DNA from: QPIN01 sp965224575
GTDB taxonomy: Bacteria > Pseudomonadota > Gammaproteobacteria > Methylococcales > Methylomonadaceae
Assembly (NCBI GenBank): GCA_965224575.1
Contig: CBDCZQ010000006.1
Coordinates: forward strand, 1,550,001 to 1,614,000
Direction of reading: 5' to 3'
Length of the DNA: 64,000 bases
The position numbers were made by a program, and so were the translations under genes. Below the pieces are notes generated by a model. The model ran no database searches. It was given only the letters and a program-made list of their open reading frames with translations, and was not told the origin of the DNA. This document shows positions 43,722 to 52,653 of this stretch, piece after piece; the stretch's first letter is position 1; each line of letters opens with the position of its first letter.

Positions 43722-46181
43722 ATGTTTTTTTCTAAATATAAAAGACCAATAAAGTTTCTAGGGTTTATTGGCGTCGGGGTTGTTTCTATGGCTGCAGTAG
43801 CAGTCATGTTGGGGTTTACTGACCCTGACGTGCTGTCTGAAAATAGTTCAGCAAATAAAACAAAATTAGTCCGTATGAAAAATGGCTGGCTAGTTTCTGC
43901 CTATGGTGATGCAGCTGGTTCTGATGTATATGATACGAAGGCTGATAACATAAGGGCTTCAAGGGATATATTTGTTAAAGTTTGTCATCCAGCACAAAAC
44001 GGAAGTCAGTGCAGTCTTGCATCAGACTGGAGTGAACCAGTCAATATTTCAAACACGGCACATTTAACAAGTATTGCAACTGGTTGGAATGAAGAAAAGG
44101 GGATTGATAACCTAGTTCCTTTTTATGGGGATTCTGAAAAACCAAATATTTTTGTTGCCGGTAATTTTTCTGTCGTTACCTGGGTGGATAAATATTGTCC
44201 AGGGGGTAATCAGAGATTGATTAGCTATAACGAACGTGAAGGTCTTGCTGTACCATTTTCATGCGTTTATGTAGCCTACACAAATAATGTAGCGGGAATT
44301 GATGGTGAATCTGCTGTTTGGAATACACAACAACTGACCGATGGTAGCAGAGATGCCAAATCAGACTTTAATAAAGGTTTAAGCGTTGGCACGCCTGCTA
44401 AAGGTAACTGGACAATATCTTGGCAAGAAGACCCGCATGGTCTGCAACTTGGCGGGGCTGAAGGGCCAGGGGAAGGTGCATCTGGGGCAAATGTTACCCA
44501 TGGTACGGATATTTGGTATACCTATACGGAAGATTTGATGGGCTCGCCTTGGGCAACACCTGTAAGAATATCTGATAACTATACGACTAATGGAAAAGGT
44601 GGAAATACAAGCCCGATTTTTCATCCTGATAATCTCAATGTAATAGAAGAATTAGAACGCGGTAATACAGGAGCTTCAAGAGCAAACCTTATGCTAGTTG
44701 GTGGTAGCACACCTCCAATGGCAGTCATTGCTTATGAAGAAAGTAAAGGTGCTGAAAGACTCGATACAGGTAAAATGATTCGCTATCATCAGTTCGCTTT
44801 CAACAATCCTCCAGCTACCTCGGGACAGTTTGAAAATGGAGAGCCTGGTTGTATTATCAGTGATCCACTCGAAAACAGCCGTCGTGTACGTTTTGTAAGC
44901 CAACCCTTGGCATCTCCCAATGGATTGAGAATGGGAGTATTTTGGAGACAAGGTCTCCCAACTGAAGGAGGACCAGGAGATATTATGGTTCGTGTTGGCA
45001 AAAAGACTGGAACAGCTGGAAGTACTGGGCTTAGGCCTGAAGATATGGTGCCTACAGTGGATGGTAACTGTAGAGTTTCAGATTATTTAGTAGCTAGAGA
45101 ACTTGATAATATACCCGCAAGTAACATTAGTAGTAATACTGTGCCATGGTCACCAGTGTCTTTTGACGATTTAGAACCGTTACCACCTGCAAATGATCTT
45201 GCAGATACAACGTCACTGAATCCGTATGAAGATGCTAAAGCACATCGTGCAGCAATCGTTGGTGATTTGTTCTATATTGGCTATTCATATACCAAAGATT
45301 GGGCTGTTGCAACTGTGATAGATATGGATAATTATAATTTCTGGTTACGCCGTTATGATATAGCAGGCGATAGTTGGAATGAAGCCATAAATATCTCAAA
45401 TATTGATGATGTAAAAATACATGTTAAAGAACCCCGTTTAGTTAAAACTCCTGGTTCTGGTATGGGTTGTACAGATGGTTCTTATTTAGAAAACTGTCAG
45501 GATAAAAACACCCTGATAGTGGCTTGGGGAACCGAATCAAACGTTTATGCGCATGTTGGAGGTTCTACGGAAGGTGATATTTATTATTCCCGAACAACCG
45601 ACAAAGGAGAGAGTTTTGAAGAAGCGGTTATTGTTGAGGGAATTGATAGTAATAGTCGATTTGAGTCACAATTACGTCCTTCACCAGCAGGAAATATCAT
45701 TTGGTCTGTTTGGAATGAAGCAGATAATATAGAGGGTGGTACACATGCATTGTTAAGTGTATCTGATGAAAGTATAGGAACCGCACCGGAACCGCCCGCT
45801 GGAAGTGAAACACCTCCTGCATTACCGCCTATAACACCTGTAGAAGAAGACTTTGATCTGGTATTATCCCAGTTTAGGGTTCCAACCAACGCTTTCTCCG
45901 CTCTTTTCTTTAGAGTGGTTAGAGTACAAGTGACTAATGATAGGCCTTCTACATCTTTCGATTCACAACTGGAAGTGACAGGAGAAAATTCCTCAGGAAC
46001 ATTTATTTTTTCTGAAACAATAGATATTGATGATTTAGGAGCAGGAGAATCGGCTTATTACTACTTCAGGCCGGATATCCTACCATTGTCATCAATTGAT
46101 TGGACTGCAACCATACTCACTAATGATATTAACGAAGATAACAACATAATGACTGGGACAACAAATATTCGTTTTCGTTAG
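43722..46181 (+). CDS. Exported sialidase-fold-like protein with a C-terminal adhesion-type domain
   Basis: 819 residues from ATG 43722 (AAGGA upstream), preferred over 43638 because it follows the riboswitch and gives a membrane segment near 10-32. The large central region has blades of a beta-propeller/sialidase type (DIFVKVCHP, WSEPVNISN, DIWYTYTEDL, DIYYSRTTDKGESF). Cys pairs occur (KYCPGGN, GMGCTDGSYLENCQD). A Pro-rich linker (about 700-725) precedes an Ig-like CARDB-like domain to the end. NCBI uses the name choice-of-anchor proteins for similar proteins, from memory. It sits behind the riboswitch, so surface expression may follow c-di-GMP. Confidence 0.75.
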   Translation: MFFSKYKRPIKFLGFIGVGVVSMAAVAVMLGFTDPDVLSENSSANKTKLVRMKNGWLVSAYGDAAGSDVYDTKADNIRASRDIFVKVCHPAQNGSQCSLASDWSEPVNISNTAHLTSIATGWNEEKGIDNLVPFYGDSEKPNIFVAGNFSVVTWVDKYCPGGNQRLISYNEREGLAVPFSCVYVAYTNNVAGIDGESAVWNTQQLTDGSRDAKSDFNKGLSVGTPAKGNWTISWQEDPHGLQLGGAEGPGEGASGANVTHGTDIWYTYTEDLMGSPWATPVRISDNYTTNGKGGNTSPIFHPDNLNVIEELERGNTGASRANLMLVGGSTPPMAVIAYEESKGAERLDTGKMIRYHQFAFNNPPATSGQFENGEPGCIISDPLENSRRVRFVSQPLASPNGLRMGVFWRQGLPTEGGPGDIMVRVGKKTGTAGSTGLRPEDMVPTVDGNCRVSDYLVARELDNIPASNISSNTVPWSPVSFDDLEPLPPANDLADTTSLNPYEDAKAHRAAIVGDLFYIGYSYTKDWAVATVIDMDNYNFWLRRYDIAGDSWNEAINISNIDDVKIHVKEPRLVKTPGSGMGCTDGSYLENCQDKNTLIVAWGTESNVYAHVGGSTEGDIYYSRTTDKGESFEEAVIVEGIDSNSRFESQLRPSPAGNIIWSVWNEADNIEGGTHALLSVSDESIGTAPEPPAGSETPPALPPITPVEEDFDLVLSQFRVPTNAFSALFFRVVRVQVTNDRPSTSFDSQLEVTGENSSGTFIFSETIDIDDLGAGESAYYYFRPDILPLSSIDWTATILTNDINEDNNIMTGTTNIRFR

Positions 46182-46484
46182 CCCACTACGATAAAGGAGA
46201 TATGCACAAGGACGTGTTTTCTAATCATGTCTAAGTTTTTTATAACGTTATAGATTAATTGGATGCAATTCCTCCCTTCTTGAAATATTTGGGGTCAGGA
46301 ACGAAACCCAATCCACACAATATCAAATTACAAAGGAACTGTCATAATGTAAAAATGTTGGGTTCTTGTCGTCACTCAACCTACCGTATTCGTTATGAGA
46401 TGGTATTCTTTAAATTTTTCCTGATAGCATAGATGTATGATAATATTATTATTTGTCAATAAACTAATGATATAGGTAATTTTA
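46182..46484. other. Intergenic region, no gene recognised
   Basis: About 300 bp. It has a loose inverted pair GAACGAAACCCAA and TTGGGTTCTTGTC (46299 and 46356), with similar GGTTGGGTT themes as the REP-like repeats. I see no open frame or riboswitch; the promoter of 46485 presumably lies near 46440. Confidence 0.45.
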
Positions 46485-48551
46485 ATGCTACTTACTAAAT
46501 GTTTCCTAAGCGGTTTAATATTTATGTTCTCGACAAGCATCTTTGCAGTTGATTATGAACTCCCTAATAATCAATGGCGGATGATATCTTTACCCGCAGA
46601 ACCACCAAGTGGAGAAGATACAGTAGAAAAAGTTTTTGGAGATGATCTTACTGTTGGTTTATATGGTCGAGACTTAGGCTGGGTGATTTATAAATTTAAT
46701 ACCGATATAAATTCATATACTCCCCTAAAGCTTGGAGACTCTCTTGAGCAAGGGAGAGGTTACTGGATTATTCAGCAAGTAAAAGATGTTGCGACATTAG
46801 ATATGCCAGCAGCTAGTACTAATACACCAGCGAGTTTTTCGATTAAGATTGCTTCTAAGACTGGAACTAACACTAGCCAATGGACACTTTCGGGTAGCCC
46901 TTTCTCATCTACAAATAGGCTGGGTGATTTTTTCTTAAAAACTGATACAAGTGTTTGTAGTGATCCGTTATGTCATCTTGATAAAGCCAAGACGGAAGAA
47001 CGCCTTTTAAGTGACGGGGTTTGGAGTTTCATAGGAGGAAAATATGTGCTTAAAAATCAAGAAGACATGCTTGAGGCCTGGGATGGCTTTTGGACCTCTT
47101 CTTTGGAAAACTCTCAGGACGTTAAATTATCGCTTCAACTAGAAGATGGTTCTCCCTCTCGCAATATATATGTAGCACTACCACCAAAAGGACATGATAG
47201 TAATATTGGAAGCAAAGAAAGCCCTTATGCCACTATTACTCATGCATCTACACAATCTGAAGCAGGCGATATAATCAATATCGCGGCGGGAGTCTATTCC
47301 GAATTTGTTGAAATAACAAAACCTGGCAAACCTGGCAAACCTATATTATATGTCGGAGAGACGACTGGTACATACCCTAATATTGAGTATAAAACGATTA
47401 TTCATGGAGGAGAAGTGCCACAATGGTGGGGAGGCGGGGAAGAGCCGTGGGGTGGTTTATTTAATATCGAAAATCAAAAATATATAAATGTCTCAGGGAT
47501 AGAAATTAAAAAATCAAAGTGGGTAGGATTCTCTATAGATAAGTCTCATTATATTAAAATTAAAAAAAGTAAAATAGACGATACAACCTCTAGTGGTATT
47601 TATGTTGTTGAAGGTTCTAGTATTACCATTGATGAGAATGAAGTAACAAAAGCGTGTAATGGAGGCCGTGAAGAAGCAATTAGTATAGTTCTATCAAGTG
47701 TTGTTCAAGTAAGCAATAACATGGTACATAACAGTGGTATTGGTGAACCTAACACTGATGGGTCAGGTAATGGCGGAGAAGGCATTGATATTAAAGCGGG
47801 GTCTCACGATATAAAAGTATTTGGCAACCATGTATACGATAATCCTAAAATTGGTATCTATGTTGATGCATGGGATCAGCCTACATTTAATATTGACGTC
47901 TATAACAACCAAGTACATGGAATTAAGGCTAACGGAATAGTTGTCGCTAGTGAAAGGGGTGGTAAAGTAAGCAATGTTTCTATTTATAATAATATTGTAT
48001 ATGACAATGATGACACTGGAATTACGATAGGGGGACGTGATTGGCGTGATGACAAAATTATCGACCCAGTAACAGGAAAACTAACCAAACCAACGCCAAT
48101 GGAAGGTATTAATATCATAAATAATACTGTTTATAAAAATACAAAAGGAGGGATATATATTGCTAATCAAGATGCTGATAAAGTCGTGGTACGGAATAAT
48201 ATATCCAGTCAAAATGCTACACCTTCTGATGGGCAAATCGAAGTTAGCGGCACAACCAGAAGTATTAATAAGGTTGAAATTGATCATAATCTTACTTATA
48301 ACAATCCTCCAGCTGGAGCGAAACAAATCTTTATATGGGATATAACAACTGAAACAGGTAATGATTTACTTTCACATCGTAATGATGACCCTTTTTTCGT
48401 AAACCCTGTAATAGGAGATTTTCATTTAGATAGAAGTGACTCGAAAGCTATTGATAACGGAAGTTTAACTGAAGCTCCAAATAAAGATTATGATCGTTTT
48501 TTTCGTCCTCATGGAGAAGGGGTTGATATTGGAGCATTTGAGTACAGATAG
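46485..48551 (+). CDS. Secreted right-handed beta-helix protein
   Basis: 688 residues with a signal peptide ending near SIFAVDYEL. Residues ~20-200 have YELPNNQWRMISLPAEPP and GYWIIQQVKDV-type repeats, an Ig-like or carbohydrate-binding-like domain. From ~220 a DUF1565-type start (GSKESPYATITHAST) leads into many short parallel-beta repeats (ISGIEIKKSKW, NNIVYDNDDTGITIGG, NNTVYKNTKGGIYIAN), ending with FRPHGEGVDIGAFEYR, the closing motif of this family. Such helices often bind or cleave polysaccharides; no catalytic residues are evident. It may share the exopolysaccharide/biofilm theme of its riboswitch-linked neighbour. Confidence 0.85.
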   Translation: MLLTKCFLSGLIFMFSTSIFAVDYELPNNQWRMISLPAEPPSGEDTVEKVFGDDLTVGLYGRDLGWVIYKFNTDINSYTPLKLGDSLEQGRGYWIIQQVKDVATLDMPAASTNTPASFSIKIASKTGTNTSQWTLSGSPFSSTNRLGDFFLKTDTSVCSDPLCHLDKAKTEERLLSDGVWSFIGGKYVLKNQEDMLEAWDGFWTSSLENSQDVKLSLQLEDGSPSRNIYVALPPKGHDSNIGSKESPYATITHASTQSEAGDIINIAAGVYSEFVEITKPGKPGKPILYVGETTGTYPNIEYKTIIHGGEVPQWWGGGEEPWGGLFNIENQKYINVSGIEIKKSKWVGFSIDKSHYIKIKKSKIDDTTSSGIYVVEGSSITIDENEVTKACNGGREEAISIVLSSVVQVSNNMVHNSGIGEPNTDGSGNGGEGIDIKAGSHDIKVFGNHVYDNPKIGIYVDAWDQPTFNIDVYNNQVHGIKANGIVVASERGGKVSNVSIYNNIVYDNDDTGITIGGRDWRDDKIIDPVTGKLTKPTPMEGINIINNTVYKNTKGGIYIANQDADKVVVRNNISSQNATPSDGQIEVSGTTRSINKVEIDHNLTYNNPPAGAKQIFIWDITTETGNDLLSHRNDDPFFVNPVIGDFHLDRSDSKAIDNGSLTEAPNKDYDRFFRPHGEGVDIGAFEYR

Positions 48552-48717
48552 TGTATGGTTTTTGACCTTTATCCATAAGAGCACGTCAATTAATTGATAG
48601 AGGTCTTTGACTTGTAAAAAAAGGAGCGTAATTTTTTTATATGTTGGTTTGGAGTAGTGAGTTTTTCTCCAAATTTAGATTGCTTTCACTGCCTCTATCG
48701 CTCATCCAATTTTCGAG

Positions 48718-48769
48718 TTGATGTTAAGAATAAAAAACCGGGGGCTGAATTTAGGGTTATGTTTTTTAG
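48718..48769 (+). repeat. Duplicated 3'-end fragment of the kinase gene
   Basis: Bases 48718-48769 match 42988-43038 at all but two positions (one substitution, one extra T). The source is the last coding part of the kinase at 40946-43055. The two copies lie as direct repeats around ~5.7 kb that contains the riboswitch, the propeller protein and the beta-helix protein. Confidence 0.75.
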
Positions 48770-48799
48770 TTAACATGACTATAAACAAACCACAGGTTT

Positions 48800-48885
48800 C
48801 TCGTTCCCATACTCCTGCGTGGAAATGCATGCTGAGCTGTTTCAGTAGGCTGGTATGCATTTCCACGCAGGAGTATGGGAACGAG
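48800..48885. repeat. Perfect 31-bp palindrome with a 24-base loop
   Basis: Arms 48800-48830 and 48855-48885 are exact reverse complements (CTCGTTCCCATACTCCTGCG and on). The type, GTTCCC..GCGTGG.AATGC, is a familiar dispersed palindrome in gammaproteobacteria. It abuts IS copy 2. Confidence 0.7.
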
Positions 48886-48896
48886 ATGGACTAATT

Positions 48897-50650
48897 AGAG
48901 TCTACTCAGAAACCACAACGCATTGATAATATTAATATATTAGTCTATTTATGATAAAATAGTGCACGGAAAAACAGATAAACGACTCAAAACCTGTGCA
49001 CCTATGATCCGAACCTGTAGCTCGAAACAACTCACTCTAGCAGAATTTGACTGGCCTTTTGACACGGCTCTAGATAAACACAATCGCTGGGTAAAAATGA
49101 GTCAATGCATTCCCTGGGATGACTTAGCAGAGGGTTATTATCAAGGGCTTTCGGCAGACACAGGGCGTCCAGCCAAGGATGCACGCTGCGTCATCGGTGC
49201 AGTGATCATAAAACACAAGCTAAGCCTTTCTGATATTGAAACGGTTCAGCAAATTCAAGAAAACCCTTATATGCAATTTTTTGTAGGATTTGCCAGTTTT
49301 CAGGCGGAACCACCCTTTGCGCCTTCATTACTCGTTGATATTAGAAAACGCATGGGAGCATCCGTTTTTGAAGTATTCGAGCAAGCGATTATTAACGCAC
49401 ATGATGGCGAAAAGGAAAAAAGTCAGGCTAAAGCAGACCTAGAATCAGACCCCTCATCGCAGATCAATAGCAAAGAAAACGAAGATGATTCATTGCAAGG
49501 AAACGTAGAAGACGAAGCGAAATCTGATTCACAAGAAATAGAAATAGGAAATTCAAAAGAAATTGACACACATCAAGGCAAACTGATTCTTGATGCCACT
49601 GTGGTTGAGCAAGCCATCCGTTATCCAACAGACCTTAACCTACTCAATGAAGCGCGTGAGTTCAGTGAGAAAATCATTGATTTCCTTTATTTAGAAACAA
49701 CGCTGGATAAGAAGCCACGTACCTATCGAGAAAAGGCACGATCTGCTTTTTTATCGATCGTCAAACAAAAACGTCCTGGCAGGAAAAAACTACGCCGAGG
49801 AATAAAACAACAACTGCAATATCTTCGCCGTAACCTGAGACATATTGAACAACTCCTGACATACTGGCCTGAAGGCACAGAACTTCCATTACCTCGCTGG
49901 TTACTCTATCGCTACTGGGTGATTCAACACCTCTATGAACAGCAATGGGCAATGTATACCACTAAAACTCGTCGTTGTGATAATAGAATCGTCAGTATCA
50001 GCCAACCTTATGTACGCCCCATCATTCGAGGCAAACAAAACAAGGTGGTTGAATTTGGCGCTAAACTCAGTGTCAGCCTAACAGATGATGGGTTTTCTCG
50101 TGTAGATCATTTGCGCTGGGATGCTTTTCATGAAGGGTTGGATTTAACATCACAAGTTGAACACTATCATCAGCGAACGGGCTATTACCCAGAAAAGATC
50201 TTGGCAGACCCACTTTATGGCACGCGAGAAAACCGGAATTATCTTAAAAGCAAAGGCATCCACTTTGCGGGAAAACCACTCGGTCGACCCAAGAAAGAGA
50301 CAGAAGACAACCGGGAAGAACTCAAACAACTCAAAGCACAACGAAGAGCAGATTATCTACAACGGATACCCATTGAAGGCAAATTTGGCCAAGGCAAGAA
50401 TGGCTATCGACTGAATTATATTAGAGCCAAGCGTGCAGATACCTCACTGGCATGGATCAATAGCATATTCTTGGTGATGAACCTATTGATCCTGGAAAGG
50501 ATCTTTTTTGCCTGTCGTAAAAGCAGTCAAATCAGAGATATATTGTCGTTAAAACAAATTGAAAAAATATTATGTTGTCAGATGCAGAGAATTTTTCAAT
50601 TTTTTGGCCAGTTTTGTAAAAAACTCGTGCTGATTTACTGAGCAGACTCT
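48897..50650 (+). mobile_element. Insertion sequence copy 2 (IS5/IS1182-like, 1754 bp)
   Basis: Same length and ends as copies 1 and 3, but transposase on the plus strand. The flanks do not match each other: AATT on the left (48893-48896), AAAT on the right (50651-50654). The right flank is complementary to the right flank of copy 3 (ATTT), and the left flank matches the complement of the left flank of copy 3 (AATT). This is the signature of an inversion between the two copies. Confidence 0.93.
48962..50641 (+). CDS. IS transposase, copy 2
   Basis: 559 residues, identical to the copy 1 transposase as predicted. The DDE residues lie in LILDATVVEQAIRYPTD, ILADPLYGTRENR and RIPIEGKFGQGKNGY. GTG start at 48962. 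Being identical to the oppositely oriented copies at 35944 and 57473, it provides long inverted homology for recombination. Confidence 0.93.
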   Translation: MHGKTDKRLKTCAPMIRTCSSKQLTLAEFDWPFDTALDKHNRWVKMSQCIPWDDLAEGYYQGLSADTGRPAKDARCVIGAVIIKHKLSLSDIETVQQIQENPYMQFFVGFASFQAEPPFAPSLLVDIRKRMGASVFEVFEQAIINAHDGEKEKSQAKADLESDPSSQINSKENEDDSLQGNVEDEAKSDSQEIEIGNSKEIDTHQGKLILDATVVEQAIRYPTDLNLLNEAREFSEKIIDFLYLETTLDKKPRTYREKARSAFLSIVKQKRPGRKKLRRGIKQQLQYLRRNLRHIEQLLTYWPEGTELPLPRWLLYRYWVIQHLYEQQWAMYTTKTRRCDNRIVSISQPYVRPIIRGKQNKVVEFGAKLSVSLTDDGFSRVDHLRWDAFHEGLDLTSQVEHYHQRTGYYPEKILADPLYGTRENRNYLKSKGIHFAGKPLGRPKKETEDNREELKQLKAQRRADYLQRIPIEGKFGQGKNGYRLNYIRAKRADTSLAWINSIFLVMNLLILERIFFACRKSSQIRDILSLKQIEKILCCQMQRIFQFFGQFCKKLVLIY

Positions 50651-50934
50651 AAATAATTTGAAACAAAATCTTTACTTACGGATCCTGGTCCATCATCAAT
50701 ACTATAAGAAAACGAATAGTTTTTGCTATCAAATGATTGAAGTGTTTCATAGAAGACATCGTTGAGAATTCTTTTAGCGCCAGTTTCTAGCCCTGATAGC
50801 TCACCCACTTTGTCAATTTTTTTAATGACTTTATCGCCCCAGGAAACTTTGTGGAAATCTTTAATCGTTTCCCATACGGTTTCTATGGAAGCGTCGACAA
50901 CAGTTGAGTTGTAGCATTTACCCATGTTTTTCAC
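50651..50934 (-). pseudogene. SRPBCC-family gene, 5' half, disrupted by IS and inversion
   Basis: From ATG 50934: MGKCYNSTVVDASIETVWETIKDFHK, a START/SRPBCC (polyketide cyclase-like) N-terminus, continuing through KIDKVGELSGLETGAKRIL to DGPGSVSKDFVSNY at the IS edge; it then reads a few IS codons. The missing half lies at 59218-59372 on the plus strand, and joining them through the ATTT target gives NYL-GKVSLYPITDSGKTF in frame. The intact protein would be ~147 residues. It is the second gene after SDR 50997-51740 (62 bp upstream). SRPBCC domains bind hydrophobic ligands. Truncated and probably inactive. Confidence 0.88.
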
Positions 50935-50996
50935 CTATAAATTTAATGTTGATAAAGTATTTTGTAATTAGAATAATGGATCCCCTTTGTTATAAA

Positions 50997-51740
50997 TTAG
51001 TCTTCTGGAGTAGGCGCTTCAATAACGGCTGATGCAAAGCTTTGATATGCCTCCCAAATATTCTGAGCGATTGAGTCAGGAAACAGATGAAAATCCCCAG
51101 CTTTAAGTGCATTAACAATGCCTTCAGAAACCAATGAAGCAGGTTCTGCCATATCTCCCATGCCAGCATCATTTGCCATGTCGGTTGATATGGGGCCTGG
51201 ATGAACGCTTAATACGGCAATTCCTTTATTAGCCACACTATCTCTTAGCCCTTGTGTAATCGAATATGCAGCAGCTTTTGATGCGGAATATGTCGTAAAA
51301 TCGACAAAATTTCTAACAGATGCCACTGAATTTAATTGTACAAAAGCACCGCCAGCATTTTTTTCCAGCACAGGTACGAAAGCTTTTGCCATTCGTATCA
51401 AACCAAAAGTATTAATTGTTAACTCCTGATTAAATACCTCCTCGACATCATCAGCTAAAGGGTTTGCTAACTTTAGTATGCCCGCATTATTAACAACAAT
51501 TTGGACATCCGCTGCGACTTTGGCTAATTCTATAATGGATTCTGGCTTAGCCAAATCCACATATACAGGTACGACCCGATCAGCAAATTTTGCTACCAGC
51601 TCTGTTGTTTTTTCTAAATCCCTAACAGCAAGATATACTTTCTTTGCACCATGCTTAATAAATGACTCAACGATAGATTTTCCAATTCCTCTGTTTGCAC
51701 CTGTTACCAGCGCAATTTTATCTTGAATTTCAAAACTCAT
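50997..51740 (-). CDS. Short-chain dehydrogenase/reductase
   Basis: 247 residues. Cofactor motif ALVTGANRGIGKSI at about 11-24, VVNNAG near 82, catalytic Ser in NSVASV and YSASK (Tyr and Lys near 150). Classical NAD(P)H-dependent SDR, likely a short-chain alcohol or carbonyl enzyme with unknown substrate. GAGGTG seven bases before ATG 51740. It diverges from a TetR gene whose operator lies between, and precedes the split SRPBCC gene on the same strand, so the original unit was regulator plus SDR plus SRPBCC. Confidence 0.93.
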   Translation of the reverse strand: MSFEIQDKIALVTGANRGIGKSIVESFIKHGAKKVYLAVRDLEKTTELVAKFADRVVPVYVDLAKPESIIELAKVAADVQIVVNNAGILKLANPLADDVEEVFNQELTINTFGLIRMAKAFVPVLEKNAGGAFVQLNSVASVRNFVDFTTYSASKAAAYSITQGLRDSVANKGIAVLSVHPGPISTDMANDAGMGDMAEPASLVSEGIVNALKAGDFHLFPDSIAQNIWEAYQSFASAVIEAPTPED

Positions 51741-51779
51741 TTTTATTCACCTCAATCAAAAAGTATTAAAAAATAAAAC

Positions 51780-51822
51780 TATACCAATCGGTACAATTGA
51801 TATTATTGTACCGATTGGTATA
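51780..51822. promoter_or_regulatory. Perfect TetR-type operator palindrome
   Basis: TATACCAATCGGTACAAT at 51780-51797 and its exact complement at 51805-51822, 7 bases apart, between the divergent SDR and TetR genes. The core ACCAATCGGT/ACCGATTGGT fits TetR-type half sites. It would control both genes. Confidence 0.85.
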
Positions 51823-51864
51823 ATTGTGTCAAGGTTATTTTTAAAAAAAATGTAGGGTTGCAAT

Positions 51865-52464
51865 ATGGTAGGTGGACGACAACTTCAGTTTGATAAACAA
51901 GAAGCACTTGAAGCCGCAATGACTATTTTTTGGAAGAAAGGTTTTTTGGGGGCTTCGCTGGCAGATTTAACATCCAGTATGGGGATTAATAAACCGAGCT
52001 TATATGCAACCTTTGGCAACAAAGAGGATTTATTTGTGAGTGCAACGGAACATTATCTGAGCAACCATGCAACACCTCACATTTTATTACTTAACACCCC
52101 AAACCAGTCATTAAGCGAACGACTAACAGCTTATCTATTCTCTGTAACAACAATGCTCTGTGACCCATCAAAACCTGGTGGGTGTTTCATCTCGGTTGCT
52201 ACCAATGAAGCGGCTGGTGAATCATTACCAGAAAAAGCATATCAAGCAGTCATTAAAGCGAGTAATTTTACAGAAACCTATTTGACAGAGTTTTTTACAT
52301 CTGAAAAAGACAAAGGAAATCTAACTACTGATATCGGGATAAGAAACTTGACGTTATTTATCATCACTTTTCTACATGGTATTGCTGCAATGGCTAGAAA
52401 TGGAAAAACACCTCAGCAAATCAAGTCTATAGTTGATATTGCTGTTAAGGTATTAAAATTATAA
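51865..52464 (+). CDS. TetR/AcrR-family repressor
   Basis: 199 residues. The DNA-binding helix-turn-helix region reads FWKKGFLGASLADLTSSMGINKPSLYATFGNKEDLF, the pattern of the TetR/AcrR branch with the SLYATFG type of turn. The C-terminal domain (LCDPSKPGGCFISVATNEA) is common in repressors of short-chain dehydrogenase genes. It starts 43 bases beyond the operator and points away from the SDR gene. The ligand is unknown; electrophile-type stress is common in this subgroup, by analogy. Confidence 0.93.
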   Translation: MVGGRQLQFDKQEALEAAMTIFWKKGFLGASLADLTSSMGINKPSLYATFGNKEDLFVSATEHYLSNHATPHILLLNTPNQSLSERLTAYLFSVTTMLCDPSKPGGCFISVATNEAAGESLPEKAYQAVIKASNFTETYLTEFFTSEKDKGNLTTDIGIRNLTLFIITFLHGIAAMARNGKTPQQIKSIVDIAVKVLKL

Positions 52465-52466
52465 CT

Positions 52467-52530
52467 GCAAGCCGAAATCTTTAAGTTATTAAACCCTCTC
52501 TTCTTTAAAGATGTCCCCTCACATCAATAA
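52467..52530 (-). repeat. Dispersed 64-bp repeat, copy b
   Basis: Reverse complement of copies at 43137 and 59578, with GAGAGGGTTTAATAACTT in common. It lies inside the inverted segment, so in the ancestral arrangement it had the same direction as the other two. Confidence 0.65.
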
Positions 52531-52653
52531 GTACCTTTACAAAAAGAATGCGGCTCCTTTTTTCATTATTTATTCAATTGCCTCCTTAACAATAAAAAAG
52601 TAAAATATCAATTTGATACTAAACAAATTTTTTAATATTAACTAAGTTTGAAT

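Noticed and set aside
43722..46181. True sialidase activity for the riboswitch-linked protein
   Set aside because: Propeller-like blades are visible, but I could not place the arginine triad or catalytic Asp/Tyr/Glu, so only the fold is proposed.
48779..48800. Similarity of the sequence before 48800 to that near 57418 (TAACATG.CTAT.AACAAA.CACAGGTT)
   Set aside because: Real but short. It may be another small repeat linked to both IS copies; too little to interpret separately.
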